Shown: positions 17,271-26,539 of the stretch, piece by piece | Layout: each line of letters starts with the position of its first letter | How positions within the stretch are numbered: the first letter of the stretch is position 1 | DNA from: CAWIOX01 sp963837775 | GTDB taxonomy: Bacteria > Pseudomonadota > Gammaproteobacteria > Burkholderiales > Burkholderiaceae_D | Direction: 5' to 3' | Assembly: GCA_963837775.1 (NCBI GenBank) | Contig: CAWIOX010000004.1 | Span: 62,001 to 126,000, forward strand | Length of the DNA stretch: 64,000 bases | Notes under the pieces: model-generated | Seen by the model: the letters and a program-made list of their open reading frames with translations, nothing else | Databases searched by the model: none | What the model was told of the DNA's origin: nothing | Program-made: the position numbers and the translations under genes

Positions 17271-17829
17271 GATGCACCTTATTACCAATGCCGATCGAGA
17301 CGCTCCCAACTTTCCTCTTGACGATTGAGGTAGTAGTCGCAGCATTTACATTTTCCGGTTCGGAAATAGTTACTTCAAAAGGCAGTGAACGAGATTGGTC
17401 CTCAGAATACCAAGTCCCGCGCAACACAACTCCTTCCAGTCGACCACTCCATTGCCCTGACACATCACTGCCATTTACAGATTCTTCCATGGAGAGCTCA
17501 TCCCCCTGCAACTCCCCTGCCAACATTATTTTCTCGGATTTTCCGGAAACAGAATAGTTACCCTGCACGCTCTCTTCATAATCAGCATGTGGCTGCAAGT
17601 ACATCTTTATCCGGAAATTTCCCAGAGTGCCATGCATATATACTGGACCTGCAAATATTTTTGCTGCGGGAGAGAGTGCTTTAATCGATGAACTATTTAC
17701 AACTGGAGATGGCGAAAATGAGTCAACATTCTGTACTAATCTGTCGGCAGCTCCTGCGGCTCCCGACAAACTAGAAAAACAGGCCCAACACATCAGCAGA
17801 TGCATCAATTTAGCAAGATGCGATGCCAT
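17263..17829 (-). CDS. Exported protein of unknown function
   Basis: A 188-residue protein with an N-terminal signal peptide: a short basic start, a hydrophobic core around LMHLLMCWACFSSLSG and a likely cleavage after AAGAA (~residue 28). The mature part has repeated beta-like stretches such as VYMHGTLGNFRIKMYLQ, SVQGNYSVSGKSEKIMLAGEL and VSGQWSGRLEGVVLRGTW, a pattern of small periplasmic lipocalin-like barrels, although I do not recognise a named family. It lies six bases after rimO and overlaps metC by eight bases, so all three are probably in one transcript. Confidence 0.7.
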   Translation of the reverse strand: MASHLAKLMHLLMCWACFSSLSGAAGAADRLVQNVDSFSPSPVVNSSSIKALSPAAKIFAGPVYMHGTLGNFRIKMYLQPHADYEESVQGNYSVSGKSEKIMLAGELQGDELSMEESVNGSDVSGQWSGRLEGVVLRGTWYSEDQSRSLPFEVTISEPENVNAATTTSIVKRKVGSVSIGIGNKVHHE

Positions 17830-17835
17830 TATTCC

Positions 17836-19197
17836 TTATGCCTCTGCCCACAAATCATGTGCATCGGCACCAGTGACTTTGACTTCAACAAACTCACCCA
17901 CCACTAATTTTTTATGCGGCTCGTATGGAGCCTTTACATACACGACACCATCAATTTCAGGTGCGTCACCGGCAGAGCGCGCCACCCCACCATTTCGGTT
18001 GACCTCATCAATCAATACACGAATAGTTTTGCCGACTTTGGCTTGCAATCGCTTCTTGGAAATAGTCTCTTGTAACAGCATTACACGGCCACGACGCTCT
18101 TCGCGCAACTCTTCAGGAACCGCATTCGGCAAATCATTTGCTGTTGCCCCTTCAACCGGAGAATAAGCAAAGCAGCCTAATCGATCAATTTCTGCTTCTT
18201 TCAAGAAGTCGAGGAGATACTCGAATTCGGCCTCGGTTTCACCCGGAAAGCCGGCTATAAACGTCGAACGTATCGTTAAGTCTGGGCAAATTTTGCGCCA
18301 TTCCTGGATACGCTCAAGATTTTTCTCACCGCTGGCAGGTCGCTTCATACGCTTCAATACATCAGGATGCGCATGTTGCAGAGGCACGTCCAGGTAGGGC
18401 AATATCTTACCCTCGGCCATCAAGGGGATGATGTCATTCACATGAGGGTATGGATAGACATAATGCAGCCGCACCCAAGCGCCATATTGCGCCGCCAACT
18501 CGCCCAATACACCGACAAGTTGTGTCATGTGCGTCTTGACTGGTTTCCCATTCCAGAACCCCATCCGAAATTTAACATCCACACCGTAGGCGCTGGTATC
18601 CTGGGAAATCACAAGCAACTCCTTGACACCTGCCTTGAACAGATTTTCTGCTTCTAACATGATGTCGGCAACGGGTCGAGATACCAGATCTCCTCGCATT
18701 GATGGAATGATGCAAAAACTACAGCGATGATTACAACCTTCGGAGATTTTCAGATAGGCATAGTGTTTAGGCGTCAATTTAACGCCTTGGGCTGGCACTA
18801 GGTCCAGAAAGGGGGAATGCAGCTTAGGCAAATTGATATGAACCGCATCCATCACCTCTGCAAGTGCATGCGGGCCAGTTACAGCCAGAACTTTAGGATG
18901 AACCGACAAAATGATGTCGTTACCATTCACATCTTTTTTAGCTCCAAGACAACCTGTAACGATTACTTTGCCATTTTCTTTTATCGCCTCCCCGATAGCA
19001 TCCAGAGATTCCTGTACAGCAGCATCAATGAAACCGCAGGTATTGACAATAACCAGATCAGCCCCGTCATAGGATGAGGCAGTTTCATAGCCTTCAGCAC
19101 GTAATTGTGTAAGAATTTGTTCGGAGTCGACGAGTGCTTTGGGGCAGCCCAAGGATACGAAACCGACTTTGGGTGTGATTTGAGAAGCGTTGGACAT
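17836..19197 (-). CDS. rimO: Ribosomal protein uS12 methylthiotransferase RimO
   Basis: A 453-residue radical-SAM methylthiotransferase that modifies an aspartate of ribosomal protein uS12. The N-terminal UPF0004 domain (GFVSLGCPKALVDSE, ~12-26; VNTCGFIDAA, ~51-60; VTGCLGAK) supplies the first iron-sulfur cluster cysteines; the radical-SAM CxxxCxxC is CNHRCSFC (~157-164); a TRAM domain follows at the C-terminus (RVLIDEV...). The wording VSLGCPKALVDSE distinguishes RimO from the tRNA enzyme MiaB. It is transcribed with the exported protein and metC. Confidence 0.95.
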   Translation of the reverse strand: MSNASQITPKVGFVSLGCPKALVDSEQILTQLRAEGYETASSYDGADLVIVNTCGFIDAAVQESLDAIGEAIKENGKVIVTGCLGAKKDVNGNDIILSVHPKVLAVTGPHALAEVMDAVHINLPKLHSPFLDLVPAQGVKLTPKHYAYLKISEGCNHRCSFCIIPSMRGDLVSRPVADIMLEAENLFKAGVKELLVISQDTSAYGVDVKFRMGFWNGKPVKTHMTQLVGVLGELAAQYGAWVRLHYVYPYPHVNDIIPLMAEGKILPYLDVPLQHAHPDVLKRMKRPASGEKNLERIQEWRKICPDLTIRSTFIAGFPGETEAEFEYLLDFLKEAEIDRLGCFAYSPVEGATANDLPNAVPEELREERRGRVMLLQETISKKRLQAKVGKTIRVLIDEVNRNGGVARSAGDAPEIDGVVYVKAPYEPHKKLVVGEFVEVKVTGADAHDLWAEA

Positions 19198-19287
19198 AAA
19201 GAAAAGGGGTCAAAACGAATCCGTTATTGTACCCCTACATGCCCTACTTGTCGGTCGCACTAATTAAAGCAGTGCGCAAAACATAAA

Positions 19288-19851
19288 TCATTTCTGCTTA
19301 TCATTTTTTTCAGGAACCACAAATGGAAAAGCACCAAACATGTTGACGCTCTGATTCTGCATTTTCTCTTGCATTTGCATAAACAGGTTTTTACTTTGTT
19401 CAATGTAGTTAGTCATCATTCCCTGCATCATCGGCCCCTGCACACTCATGAATTGCGCCCACATCTCGGGGCTGAATGGCTTACCTTCATAAACGCCACC
19501 AGAATTTTCAGTTAACTTATTCTGTATATCAATGAACGCCTGGATATTTTTCTCCAGATACGAACCCATCATGCCTTGCATCGCATGCCCGTAATAACGG
19601 ATGATTTGCGCCAAAGCCGCACTTGAAAACATTGGCGCGCCGCTAGCCTCTTCCTCCAGGATGATTTGCAACAAAATACTGCGAGTCAAATCCTCGCTAC
19701 TTTTTGCATCAACAACGGCAAAAATCTCATTATCGAGCACCAACTGTTTGACATCCGTGAGTGTGATGTAAGAACTGGTTTGCGTGTCATACAAACGTCT
19801 GTTGGGATATTTCTTGATTACGCGCTCTGAAATTTTTTTTGCACTATTCAT
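19288..19851 (-). CDS. phaR: Polyhydroxyalkanoate synthesis repressor PhaR
   Basis: A 187-residue protein. PhaR represses phasin and related genes and binds PHB granules, which releases it from DNA. The N-terminal DNA-binding domain (PHB_acc_N) is clear: VIKKYPNRRLYDTQTSSYITL and DVKQLV (~residues 11-40), followed by two PHB_acc repeats (VDAKSSEDLTRSILLQIILEEE and the Met/Gln-rich helical segment). The methionine- and glutamine-rich C-terminus fits granule binding. I chose the ATG at 19851 because residues upstream (to 19878) are not conserved. It lies downstream of phaB on the same strand, after a terminator. Confidence 0.93.
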   Translation of the reverse strand: MNSAKKISERVIKKYPNRRLYDTQTSSYITLTDVKQLVLDNEIFAVVDAKSSEDLTRSILLQIILEEEASGAPMFSSAALAQIIRYYGHAMQGMMGSYLEKNIQAFIDIQNKLTENSGGVYEGKPFSPEMWAQFMSVQGPMMQGMMTNYIEQSKNLFMQMQEKMQNQSVNMFGAFPFVVPEKNDKQK

Positions 19852-19998
19852 CGAAATCTCTTTTTTATTGCGCCGCAACGCATCTTTGTTTATTCATAAA
19901 AGCGAACAGAGGTTCACCTTGCATGGATACATTATAGTTTGGAAAAACAGCGATTTACCAAAGCGATAGCAAGCCTCTAAAAATTTATCACAAAGCAA

Positions 19999-20037
19999 TA
20001 AAAAAACACGCAAGTCATTTTATGAACCTGCGTGTTT
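19999..20037 (-). terminator. Terminator after phaC-phaB
   Basis: On the minus strand AAACACGCA pairs with TGCGTGTTT around a 16-base loop and ends in a T-run. It lies 44 bases after the phaB stop, so phaR is probably transcribed mainly from its own promoter. Confidence 0.75.
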
Positions 20038-20080
20038 ATCAGCCAATAGATTGTTACGAGAGCAATCTCGTTGCTTAAGG

Positions 20081-20821
20081 TTAGCCCATGTGCAAGCCAC
20101 CATTCAGGGAAAAATCAGAACCGGTTGCATAGCCACCTTCATCAGACGCAATCCAGGCAACAATAGAAGCAATTTCATCTGGCTCGCCAAGACGCTTGAC
20201 TGGAATCCCTGCAACGATTTTTTCCAGAACATCAGGACGAATCGCTTTGACCATGTCAGTACCTACATAACCAGGAGAAACCGTATTAACCGTCACGCCC
20301 TTAGTCGCCACTTCCTGTGCCAATGCCATGGTAAATCCATGCAAACCAGCTTTGGCCGTGGAGTAGTTGGTTTGGCCAAACTGTCCCTTCTGACCATTTA
20401 CTGAGGAAATATTGATAATTCGCCCCCAACCGCGATCAGCCATGCCATCGATTACTTGCTTGGTCACATTGAACAGGGAATTGAGGTTAGTATTAATTAC
20501 TTCATCCCACTGCTGCTTGGTCATTTTGCGAAACTGACCATCGCGTGTAATACCGGCATTATTTACCAGTATGTCAACCTCACCAATTTCAGCTTTTACC
20601 TTGTCAAAGGCAGCTTTAGTGGACTCCCAATCAGAGACATTACCTTCCGACGCATGAATGTCGTAGCCCTCAGCCCGCATTTCAGCCAACCACTTATCTT
20701 TGCGCGGTGAATTCGGGCCACAACCAGCCACAACCGTATAACCTTCACTGCAAAGACGCTTGCAAATAGGAGTACCAATGCCACCCATGCCACCAGTTAC
20801 ATATGCAATTCGCTTATTCAT
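20081..20821 (-). CDS. phaB: Acetoacetyl-CoA reductase (NADPH), PhaB
   Basis: A 246-residue short-chain dehydrogenase that reduces acetoacetyl-CoA to (R)-3-hydroxybutyryl-CoA for PHB synthesis. The NADPH-binding motif GGMGGIG is at residues ~10-16, NNAG at ~89-92, the catalytic Ser in INISSVNG, and YSTAK (Tyr ~153, Lys ~157). QFGQTNYSTAKAG is the standard PhaB sequence. It is 41 bases downstream of phaC and followed by a terminator. Confidence 0.95.
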   Translation of the reverse strand: MNKRIAYVTGGMGGIGTPICKRLCSEGYTVVAGCGPNSPRKDKWLAEMRAEGYDIHASEGNVSDWESTKAAFDKVKAEIGEVDILVNNAGITRDGQFRKMTKQQWDEVINTNLNSLFNVTKQVIDGMADRGWGRIINISSVNGQKGQFGQTNYSTAKAGLHGFTMALAQEVATKGVTVNTVSPGYVGTDMVKAIRPDVLEKIVAGIPVKRLGEPDEIASIVAWIASDEGGYATGSDFSLNGGLHMG

Positions 20822-20862
20822 GCCTGTCTCCCTCGTCGTTAAGTCTTAATCGCTTGCTCTTA

Positions 20863-22581
20863 TTAATCCGCCCTTATCTTGACATAGCGCCCTGGCGCTT
20901 CCTCTATCGGCTTAAATGATGCATTTCCGAACTTACCTGAAACTTTCACCTGCTTACCTGCATGTTCAGCCAGGAAAGCTGACCACTCAGGCCACCAACT
21001 ACCCGGATGCTCTGTTGCAGCATCAAACCATGCTTCTGCATCAGATACTGTTACGTCACTTGTCCAATAACTGCGCTTTTTCTTTGCGGGAGGATTAACA
21101 ACTCCAGCGATGTGCCCGGATGCGCCAAGAACGAATTTATTTCGACTTAGCTTTTTCGGATTCAACAACCCAGTTGAGGCATAAGCAGCCTGCCATGGAA
21201 CGATGTGATCCTCGCGCGACCCAAAGATGAAAGTCGGAGCATTGATCTTACCCAAGTCCACTTTCTCGCCAGCCACTGTTAACTTACCTGGTATTTTGAG
21301 ACTGTTTTCAAGGTAAGTATTACGCAAATACCAGCAAAACATGGGTCCTGGGAGATTCGTACTATCTGAATTCCAATAAAGCAAATCAAAGGGAGGTGGA
21401 CTTTCCCCTTTCAGATAGTTCGATTGGACATAATTCCAAACAAGATCATTTGCACGCAGACTTGAAAATGTCGTTGCCAAATCACGACCTGGCATCAAAC
21501 CACCTTTGCCGATGGCCTGTTCACGCATTTTCACTTGCATTTCATCAACAAAAATATCGAGAATGCCAGTGTCAGAAAAATCCAGCAAAGTTGTGAGTAA
21601 CGTCAGACTGGCAGCGGGGTGTTCCCCTCGCGCAGCAAGCACCGATAGCGCAGTAGAAGCTATAGTGCCACCGACACAGAAACCTAAAACATTAATTTTT
21701 TCTTGCCCACTGATATTCTGGACAACATGAATCGCCTTGATCGCAGCGTCTTCAATGTATTCATCCCATGTGGTCTTGGCCAGTGATTCGTCAGGATTAC
21801 GCCACGACACAAGAAAAACCGTATGCCCTTGCTCTACTGCATAATGCACCACGGAATTATCCGGCTGCAAATCAAGTATGTAAAATTTATTGATACAGGG
21901 TGGCACCAATAACAATGGCCGCTCGTACACCGTTTTCGTCTCAGGCTTGTATTGAATTAACTGAAACAACTCATTTTCAAATACGACGGCGCCAGCAGAT
22001 GTTGCAACATTTTTTCCAACTTCAAAAGCGGATTCATCCGTCAGAGAAATCCGACCCTTATGCATATCGCCCAGCATCTGCGTGATGCCCTTCGTTAAGC
22101 TCTCACCTTTGGTTTCAACTATTTTCTGCTGCGCCTCCGGATTTGTTACAAGAAAATTGGCAGGAGACATTGCATCAACCATTTGCTGAACAGAAAAACT
22201 GATTTTCCGTTTCACGCGAGGAGGAGCGTCAACCGCCTCTGCCAAGTTCATCAGGAATTGTGCATTAAGCAGATACGAAGCAGCATTAAAAGACGAAAGT
22301 ATATTTGAATGCCAAGCTGGCGAAGAGAAACGCCTGTCTGTAATAGAAGCTGTTTTTGAAACTAGAAAATCCCGCCATAAGGAGGATAGCTGCTGCGTAT
22401 ATTCGTTTTGCAATTTACTGACAATTGCAGGATCAATGCTGGCACCGGCCTCTTTCAAGATCTCAGCAATCGGGTTCGCATTGATTTCTGGCACGGGCTT
22501 GAACCAAGTCCGCCACACATTCGGGTCAGAGAATTGCGACATCCATGTAGAAATCATGGCTTGAGGATCAGACTGATTCAT
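20863..22581 (-). CDS. phaC: Class I poly(3-hydroxyalkanoate) synthase PhaC
   Basis: A 572-residue PHA synthase. The N-terminal PhaC_N domain (~residues 80-260, including RPLLLVPPCINKFYILDL) precedes an alpha/beta-hydrolase fold with the lipase-like box GFCVGG (~298-303) carrying the catalytic cysteine; the later Asp and His lie in FIFGSREDHIVPW and GASGHIAGVVNPP. It polymerises (R)-3-hydroxyacyl-CoA into granules in the cytoplasm. Length fits class I enzymes. It heads phaC-phaB and is divergent from a small membrane protein. Confidence 0.95.
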   Translation of the reverse strand: MNQSDPQAMISTWMSQFSDPNVWRTWFKPVPEINANPIAEILKEAGASIDPAIVSKLQNEYTQQLSSLWRDFLVSKTASITDRRFSSPAWHSNILSSFNAASYLLNAQFLMNLAEAVDAPPRVKRKISFSVQQMVDAMSPANFLVTNPEAQQKIVETKGESLTKGITQMLGDMHKGRISLTDESAFEVGKNVATSAGAVVFENELFQLIQYKPETKTVYERPLLLVPPCINKFYILDLQPDNSVVHYAVEQGHTVFLVSWRNPDESLAKTTWDEYIEDAAIKAIHVVQNISGQEKINVLGFCVGGTIASTALSVLAARGEHPAASLTLLTTLLDFSDTGILDIFVDEMQVKMREQAIGKGGLMPGRDLATTFSSLRANDLVWNYVQSNYLKGESPPPFDLLYWNSDSTNLPGPMFCWYLRNTYLENSLKIPGKLTVAGEKVDLGKINAPTFIFGSREDHIVPWQAAYASTGLLNPKKLSRNKFVLGASGHIAGVVNPPAKKKRSYWTSDVTVSDAEAWFDAATEHPGSWWPEWSAFLAEHAGKQVKVSGKFGNASFKPIEEAPGRYVKIRAD

Positions 22582-22635
22582 GCTTACTTTCCTATATTGG
22601 CGTATCGTTGCATTTTTTACTGTAACTCAAAATTT

Positions 22636-22872
22636 ATGTATATCGTAGCAATCGCATGGATTTACGTCGTACTGATGATGTCTATTACTGAGAGTTCCAT
22701 TGTTGCTGGAATTATGACCTTCTTAATGTACGGCGTGCTGCCTTTGACAATTATTTTGTACTTGATGAGAACTCCGCATCGAAAACGTCAACGCCAAGCG
22801 GCTGAACAACTACAAAATCAGACGAATCAAGCTACTGAATCCACTTCAGAAAAGGGGCCAGATAGCTTCTAA
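22636..22872 (+). CDS. Small conserved membrane protein
   Basis: A 78-residue protein with two hydrophobic helices (residues ~1-20 and ~25-45) followed by a basic stretch RTPHRKRQRQ and a polar glutamine/threonine-rich tail. The start at 22636 is the first ATG after the divergent phaC start. Small membrane proteins of this type occur divergently from phaC in related genomes as I recall, but the function is unknown and I cannot name a family. The positive-inside pattern suggests the tail is cytoplasmic. Confidence 0.6.
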   Translation: MYIVAIAWIYVVLMMSITESSIVAGIMTFLMYGVLPLTIILYLMRTPHRKRQRQAAEQLQNQTNQATESTSEKGPDSF

Positions 22873-22968
22873 CGCCCAACCTGAACGATGCCAGGCAGTT
22901 ATTATTAAAACACACTTTTCAATCGATAATTCCTGGCTTTATTGATTTTTATTTGGGATTTCCGATTG

Positions 22969-23720
22969 CTATCTGATCCAGATTAAAGATGCCATACGAC
23001 CGGTCACTTTATCACGACGATACGAGTAGAACTGTTTTGCATCAGCGACAGTGCATAACCCGCCGCCACTGACCAGATTAACTTCAATTTTGCGCAACAG
23101 GATTTTTGCTAAGAGATAAATATCCGCAAGATATTTATCTGATTTACCGGCTATCGGAAGAAAAGCAATCAAAGTACCGGCGTCGCGTGCAACGAAGGCA
23201 TCGAGCACCACCTTACCCACTTCGAAATGGGCAGGGCCAATAGCGGGACCAAGCCAGGCAATAATTTTATCCGCGCCCGCTTTACGCATGCATGCGACAG
23301 TATTTTCCAATACGCCGCCAGCAAGGCCGCGCCAACCGGCATGCGCCGCCGCAACGACTTGCCCTCGTTCATCGCAAAACAACACCGGCAAACAATCGGC
23401 AGTCAGAATTGCACAAACCACCCCAGCTTGCGTGCTGAAACTTGCATCCGCCTCCGGCGCATCAACCACAGTCATGGCATCAACTACCACACTGCCATGA
23501 ACCTGAGACAGCCACTTGGGCTGACTGGGCAACGACGCCTGCAGCAAAGCCCTGTTTTGATGCACATCAAACAAGCAGTCTCCCACATGCGTGCCCAAAT
23601 TGAATCCGCCTCCCCCACTCCATCGTCATAGGGCGACTGACTTACGCCACCCCGACGCATGGTGGCAATGGCTCCAATATTTGGTGGCAGGCCAGGCCAG
23701 TCGGGAATCATCAAGTTCAT
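22969..23720 (-). pseudogene. pgeF: Purine nucleoside phosphorylase/laccase-domain protein PgeF (YfiH), frameshifted
   Basis: The gene is split. The start at 23720 gives MNLMIPDWPGLPPNIGAIAT and RRGGVSQSPYDDG, typical for the family, and then leaves frame. The second frame (to 22969) resumes with GTHVGDCLFDVHQNRALL and holds the zinc-site motifs TADCLPVLF, HAGWRGLAGG and GPAIGPAHFEVG. The break lies in a run of five Cs on the plus strand (23612-23616); six Cs would restore GGGGFNLGTHVGD. The YfiH family acts on adenosine, inosine or peptidoglycan edits; the exact role varies. The start is four bases after the rluD stop, so the two form an operon. Confidence 0.85.
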
Positions 23721-23723
23721 GAA

Positions 23724-24755
23724 TTAATAAGTCGCGTCAATGCCTGCACTCGCCAATAAGGAAACAAAATCTTCCGGCAACTTTACCGACCACTCGCAAT
23801 GCTCTCCTGTTGCAGGATGAATCAAGCCAAGGCGGCATGCCTGCAATGCCTGCCGCGGAAAAACAGGCGCCAGATGTGGTTTGCCGTACAAGGAATCGCC
23901 GACCAGTGCAAATCCGATTGACGCCATATGCACACGAATCTGATGTGTTCGCCCGGTTTCCAGCTTACAACGCATCAAACTGACCGGACGTCTATCCAAA
24001 ACGCCCGTAGCCAGTCGTTCAAAGTGGGTGATTGCAGGTTTTGCGGTCGCACTTTCCAATACAGCCATTTTGATGCGGTCACGCGGATGTCGCCCCATCG
24101 CAGCGTCAATGGTGCCTGAAAGGTTTGGCGTACCCCAGATTAATGCCAGATATTCACGCCTAACAGTTCGCGCTTGTAGCTGACGCACCAGATCCGTATG
24201 CGCCTCCAGCGTCTTCGCCACCACCATCAAGCCGCTGGTATCTTTATCAAGACGATGGACGATACCTGCACGTGGCACCCCAGCAATTGACGGAAAGTGA
24301 TGAAGAAGACCGTTCAGCAAAGTGCCGGACCAGTTACCAGCCCCGGGATGCACAACCAAACCGGCAGGCTTATCAAGCACAATGATTGACGCGTCTTCGT
24401 ATACGATATTCAATGCCATTGGCTCGGGCTTGAATGCCTCGTCTTCTGGCGCCAATTGCGGTGATAGCACCACAGTTTCATCGCCGAAACTGGTCATTTT
24501 CACGCGGGCGACCTTGCCATCCACAGTAACGTGACCAGCTTCTATCCACTGCTGGATGCGACTGCGCGAAAACTGCGGAACCAGGCCTGAAATAACTTTG
24601 TCCAATCGGATACCGCAATCAATCGGGCTTAATTTCAATATAATGGGCTCCATCTTGACTAAAGCGTCAGTCCCATCGTTCATGTCATCCATTTCGACTT
24701 CAAGAAGATGTTCTGCCACATTAGGCGTTGGAGTTAAGATCACAGCAAGTCCCAT
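23724..24755 (-). CDS. rluD: 23S rRNA pseudouridine synthase RluD
   Basis: A protein of up to 343 residues in the RluA/RluD family. It has an N-terminal S4 domain (GIRLDKVISGLVPQFSRSRIQQWI, about residues 47-70) and the catalytic motif GIVHRLDKDTSGLMVVAKT (~167-185) with the active-site aspartate, plus TGRTHQIRVHM. RluD modifies U1911, U1915 and U1917 in helix 69. The start is uncertain: ATG codons at 24755, 24692 and 24683 are all in frame and none has a good ribosome site; homologues would fit the later ones. It is divergent from bamD and followed by pgeF, the usual order. Confidence 0.92.
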   Translation of the reverse strand: MGLAVILTPTPNVAEHLLEVEMDDMNDGTDALVKMEPIILKLSPIDCGIRLDKVISGLVPQFSRSRIQQWIEAGHVTVDGKVARVKMTSFGDETVVLSPQLAPEDEAFKPEPMALNIVYEDASIIVLDKPAGLVVHPGAGNWSGTLLNGLLHHFPSIAGVPRAGIVHRLDKDTSGLMVVAKTLEAHTDLVRQLQARTVRREYLALIWGTPNLSGTIDAAMGRHPRDRIKMAVLESATAKPAITHFERLATGVLDRRPVSLMRCKLETGRTHQIRVHMASIGFALVGDSLYGKPHLAPVFPRQALQACRLGLIHPATGEHCEWSVKLPEDFVSLLASAGIDATY

Positions 24756-24800
24756 CGGATATAATCAATCTATTGTTTAGATGCATTCTTGCAAAACGTC

Positions 24801-25598
24801 ATGCAAAAAAAATTAATGAAAATCGTTCCCCTCATCTTGGCCCTATCTCTTTCTGCATGCGGACTACTGCCGGAAAAAATTGACGAGACAAAAACTTGGT
24901 CACCTTCCAAATTATACTCGGAGGCACGCGACGAACTTAATAGCGGCAACTTCGACAAGTCCATCAAGTATTTTGAAAAACTCGAGTCACGTTACCCATT
25001 TGGGACATATGCACAACAAGCCCAAATGGAAGTCGCTTATGCCTACTACCGTCAGGGCGACCAGCCTCAGGCTCTGGCTGCAGCAGAACGCTTTATCAAG
25101 CTGCATCCAAATCACCCGAATGTAGATTACATGTACTATCTTCGCGGGCTGATTAACTTTAACGATAAAGTCAGTCCACTGAATTTTCTGTCGCAACAGG
25201 ATGCCACTGAACGCGATCCCAAAGCAGCACGCGAAGCTTTCGATGCATTCAAACAATTGGCTGACCGTTTCCCTGCCAGCACCTATACCCCTGACGCAAT
25301 CGCCCGCATGAAGTACCTGGTCAATGCGATGGCTCAATATGAAGTCCATGTCGCCAACTATTACTATCGACGCGGCGCTTATCTGGCTGCGGCCAACCGT
25401 GCGCAATATGCAGTGAAGGAATACCAGGGCGCTCCCGCGAATGAAGAGGCACTGTTCATCATGGCCCGTTCTTACGATGCACTTGGCATGAAGGAATTAC
25501 ATGATGATGCCGAGCGCGTACTTAAAACGAATTACCCAAAAAATAATTTATCCAAACAGAGTCTCTCAAAAGATGCTCCATGGTGGAAAATTTGGTAG
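24801..25598 (+). CDS. bamD: Outer membrane assembly lipoprotein BamD
   Basis: A 265-residue lipoprotein of the BAM complex that inserts beta-barrel proteins into the outer membrane. The signal peptide ends in the lipobox LSAC (Cys ~20). The mature part has five TPR-like repeats, seen in YSEARDELNSGNFDKSIKYFEKLESRYPFG, TYAQQAQMEVAYAYYRQGD and EVHVANYYYRRGAYLAAANRAQYAV. Length and the YPFG motif are standard for BamD (ComL). It is divergent from rluD. A perfect inverted repeat lies just downstream (25618-25652). Confidence 0.95.
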   Translation: MQKKLMKIVPLILALSLSACGLLPEKIDETKTWSPSKLYSEARDELNSGNFDKSIKYFEKLESRYPFGTYAQQAQMEVAYAYYRQGDQPQALAAAERFIKLHPNHPNVDYMYYLRGLINFNDKVSPLNFLSQQDATERDPKAAREAFDAFKQLADRFPASTYTPDAIARMKYLVNAMAQYEVHVANYYYRRGAYLAAANRAQYAVKEYQGAPANEEALFIMARSYDALGMKELHDDAERVLKTNYPKNNLSKQSLSKDAPWWKIW

Positions 25599-25617
25599 CC
25601 ATTCGTTGAGCAGATGA

Positions 25618-25652
25618 TGTGTAAAGGCCTCGCGCTGCGAGGCCTTTACACA
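25618..25652. terminator. Perfect inverted repeat between bamD and yaaA
   Basis: TGTGTAAAGGCCTCG pairs with CGAGGCCTTTACACA over 15 bases around a five-base loop. There is no T-run, so it is a terminator-like hairpin serving the convergent bamD and yaaA transcripts rather than a classical intrinsic terminator. Confidence 0.6.
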
Positions 25653-25730
25653 TATACGACCCTTTTAAAGCATAAATAACAGCAACTCGTCACCATGCAT
25701 TTCAGCTGAAAATCCAGCGCATGTGAAAAA

Positions 25731-26510
25731 TCACGATACCTCAATACGCCGACGAAATACCCATTTCCCCACACTTGAAGTCATTTCGTCAAACTTATAG
25801 CCTTCATAATCAAACCCCTTCAATTTCTCAGGGCTGACGAGCTTCTTATCTGCGGCATAGCGTGCCATCAGACCGCGAGCACGTTTGGCATAGAATGAAA
25901 TTATTTTATATTTGCCATTCTTCCAGTCTTCGAATACCGGCGTGATGACAGGTACAGCCAATATATTCGGCTTCACTACCTTGAAATACTCTTCCGAAGC
26001 CAGATTAATCAGTGCCTGCGATTGCTGCGCGTCAAGCTGTGCATTCAACGCATCCGTCACAATACTGCCCCAGAATGCGTATAAATTCCTGCCGCGTGCA
26101 GAGGCCAATCTCGTTCCCATTTCCAGACGATAAGGCTGCATCAGATCCAGCGGGCGCAATACACCATACAGACCGGATAAAATACGGATATGGGATTGCA
26201 TGTAATCCAGCTGACTGGCATTCATTGATGCCGCATCCAGTCCTTCATATACATCGCCATTGAATGCCAGCACCGCCTGCTTGGCATTTTGCGGCGTAAA
26301 CTTGGTGGACCATGATGCATAGCGCCCGACGTTCAAAGCGGCCAAGGGATCGGAGATTTGCATCAGGCTACTGATTTCAGCAGGAGAGCGCCCCTTGAGA
26401 ATCTCTATCAACTCGGCAGAATGGCTGATAAAGTCCGGCAGACTGCTCTTAACGGTAATCGGTGGCGTAGCGAGATCCAGCGTTTTTGCGGGCGACAGAA
26501 CAATCAACAT
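25731..26510 (-). CDS. yaaA: Peroxide stress protein YaaA (DUF328)
   Basis: A 259-residue YaaA protein. Family motifs are present: the start MLIVLSPAKTLD, LNVGRYASWS, FNGDVYEGL (~residues 84-92), HIRILSGLYGVLRPLDLMQPYRLEMGT (~109-135) and the C-terminal FYAKRARGLMARY. In E. coli YaaA lowers free iron during hydrogen peroxide stress and binds DNA. It converges on bamD, and a PIN-domain gene starts 30 bases away in the opposite direction. Confidence 0.93.
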   Translation of the reverse strand: MLIVLSPAKTLDLATPPITVKSSLPDFISHSAELIEILKGRSPAEISSLMQISDPLAALNVGRYASWSTKFTPQNAKQAVLAFNGDVYEGLDAASMNASQLDYMQSHIRILSGLYGVLRPLDLMQPYRLEMGTRLASARGRNLYAFWGSIVTDALNAQLDAQQSQALINLASEEYFKVVKPNILAVPVITPVFEDWKNGKYKIISFYAKRARGLMARYAADKKLVSPEKLKGFDYEGYKFDEMTSSVGKWVFRRRIEVS

Positions 26511-26539
26511 TTCAACATCCAGATTAAAGAATTAAGCAC

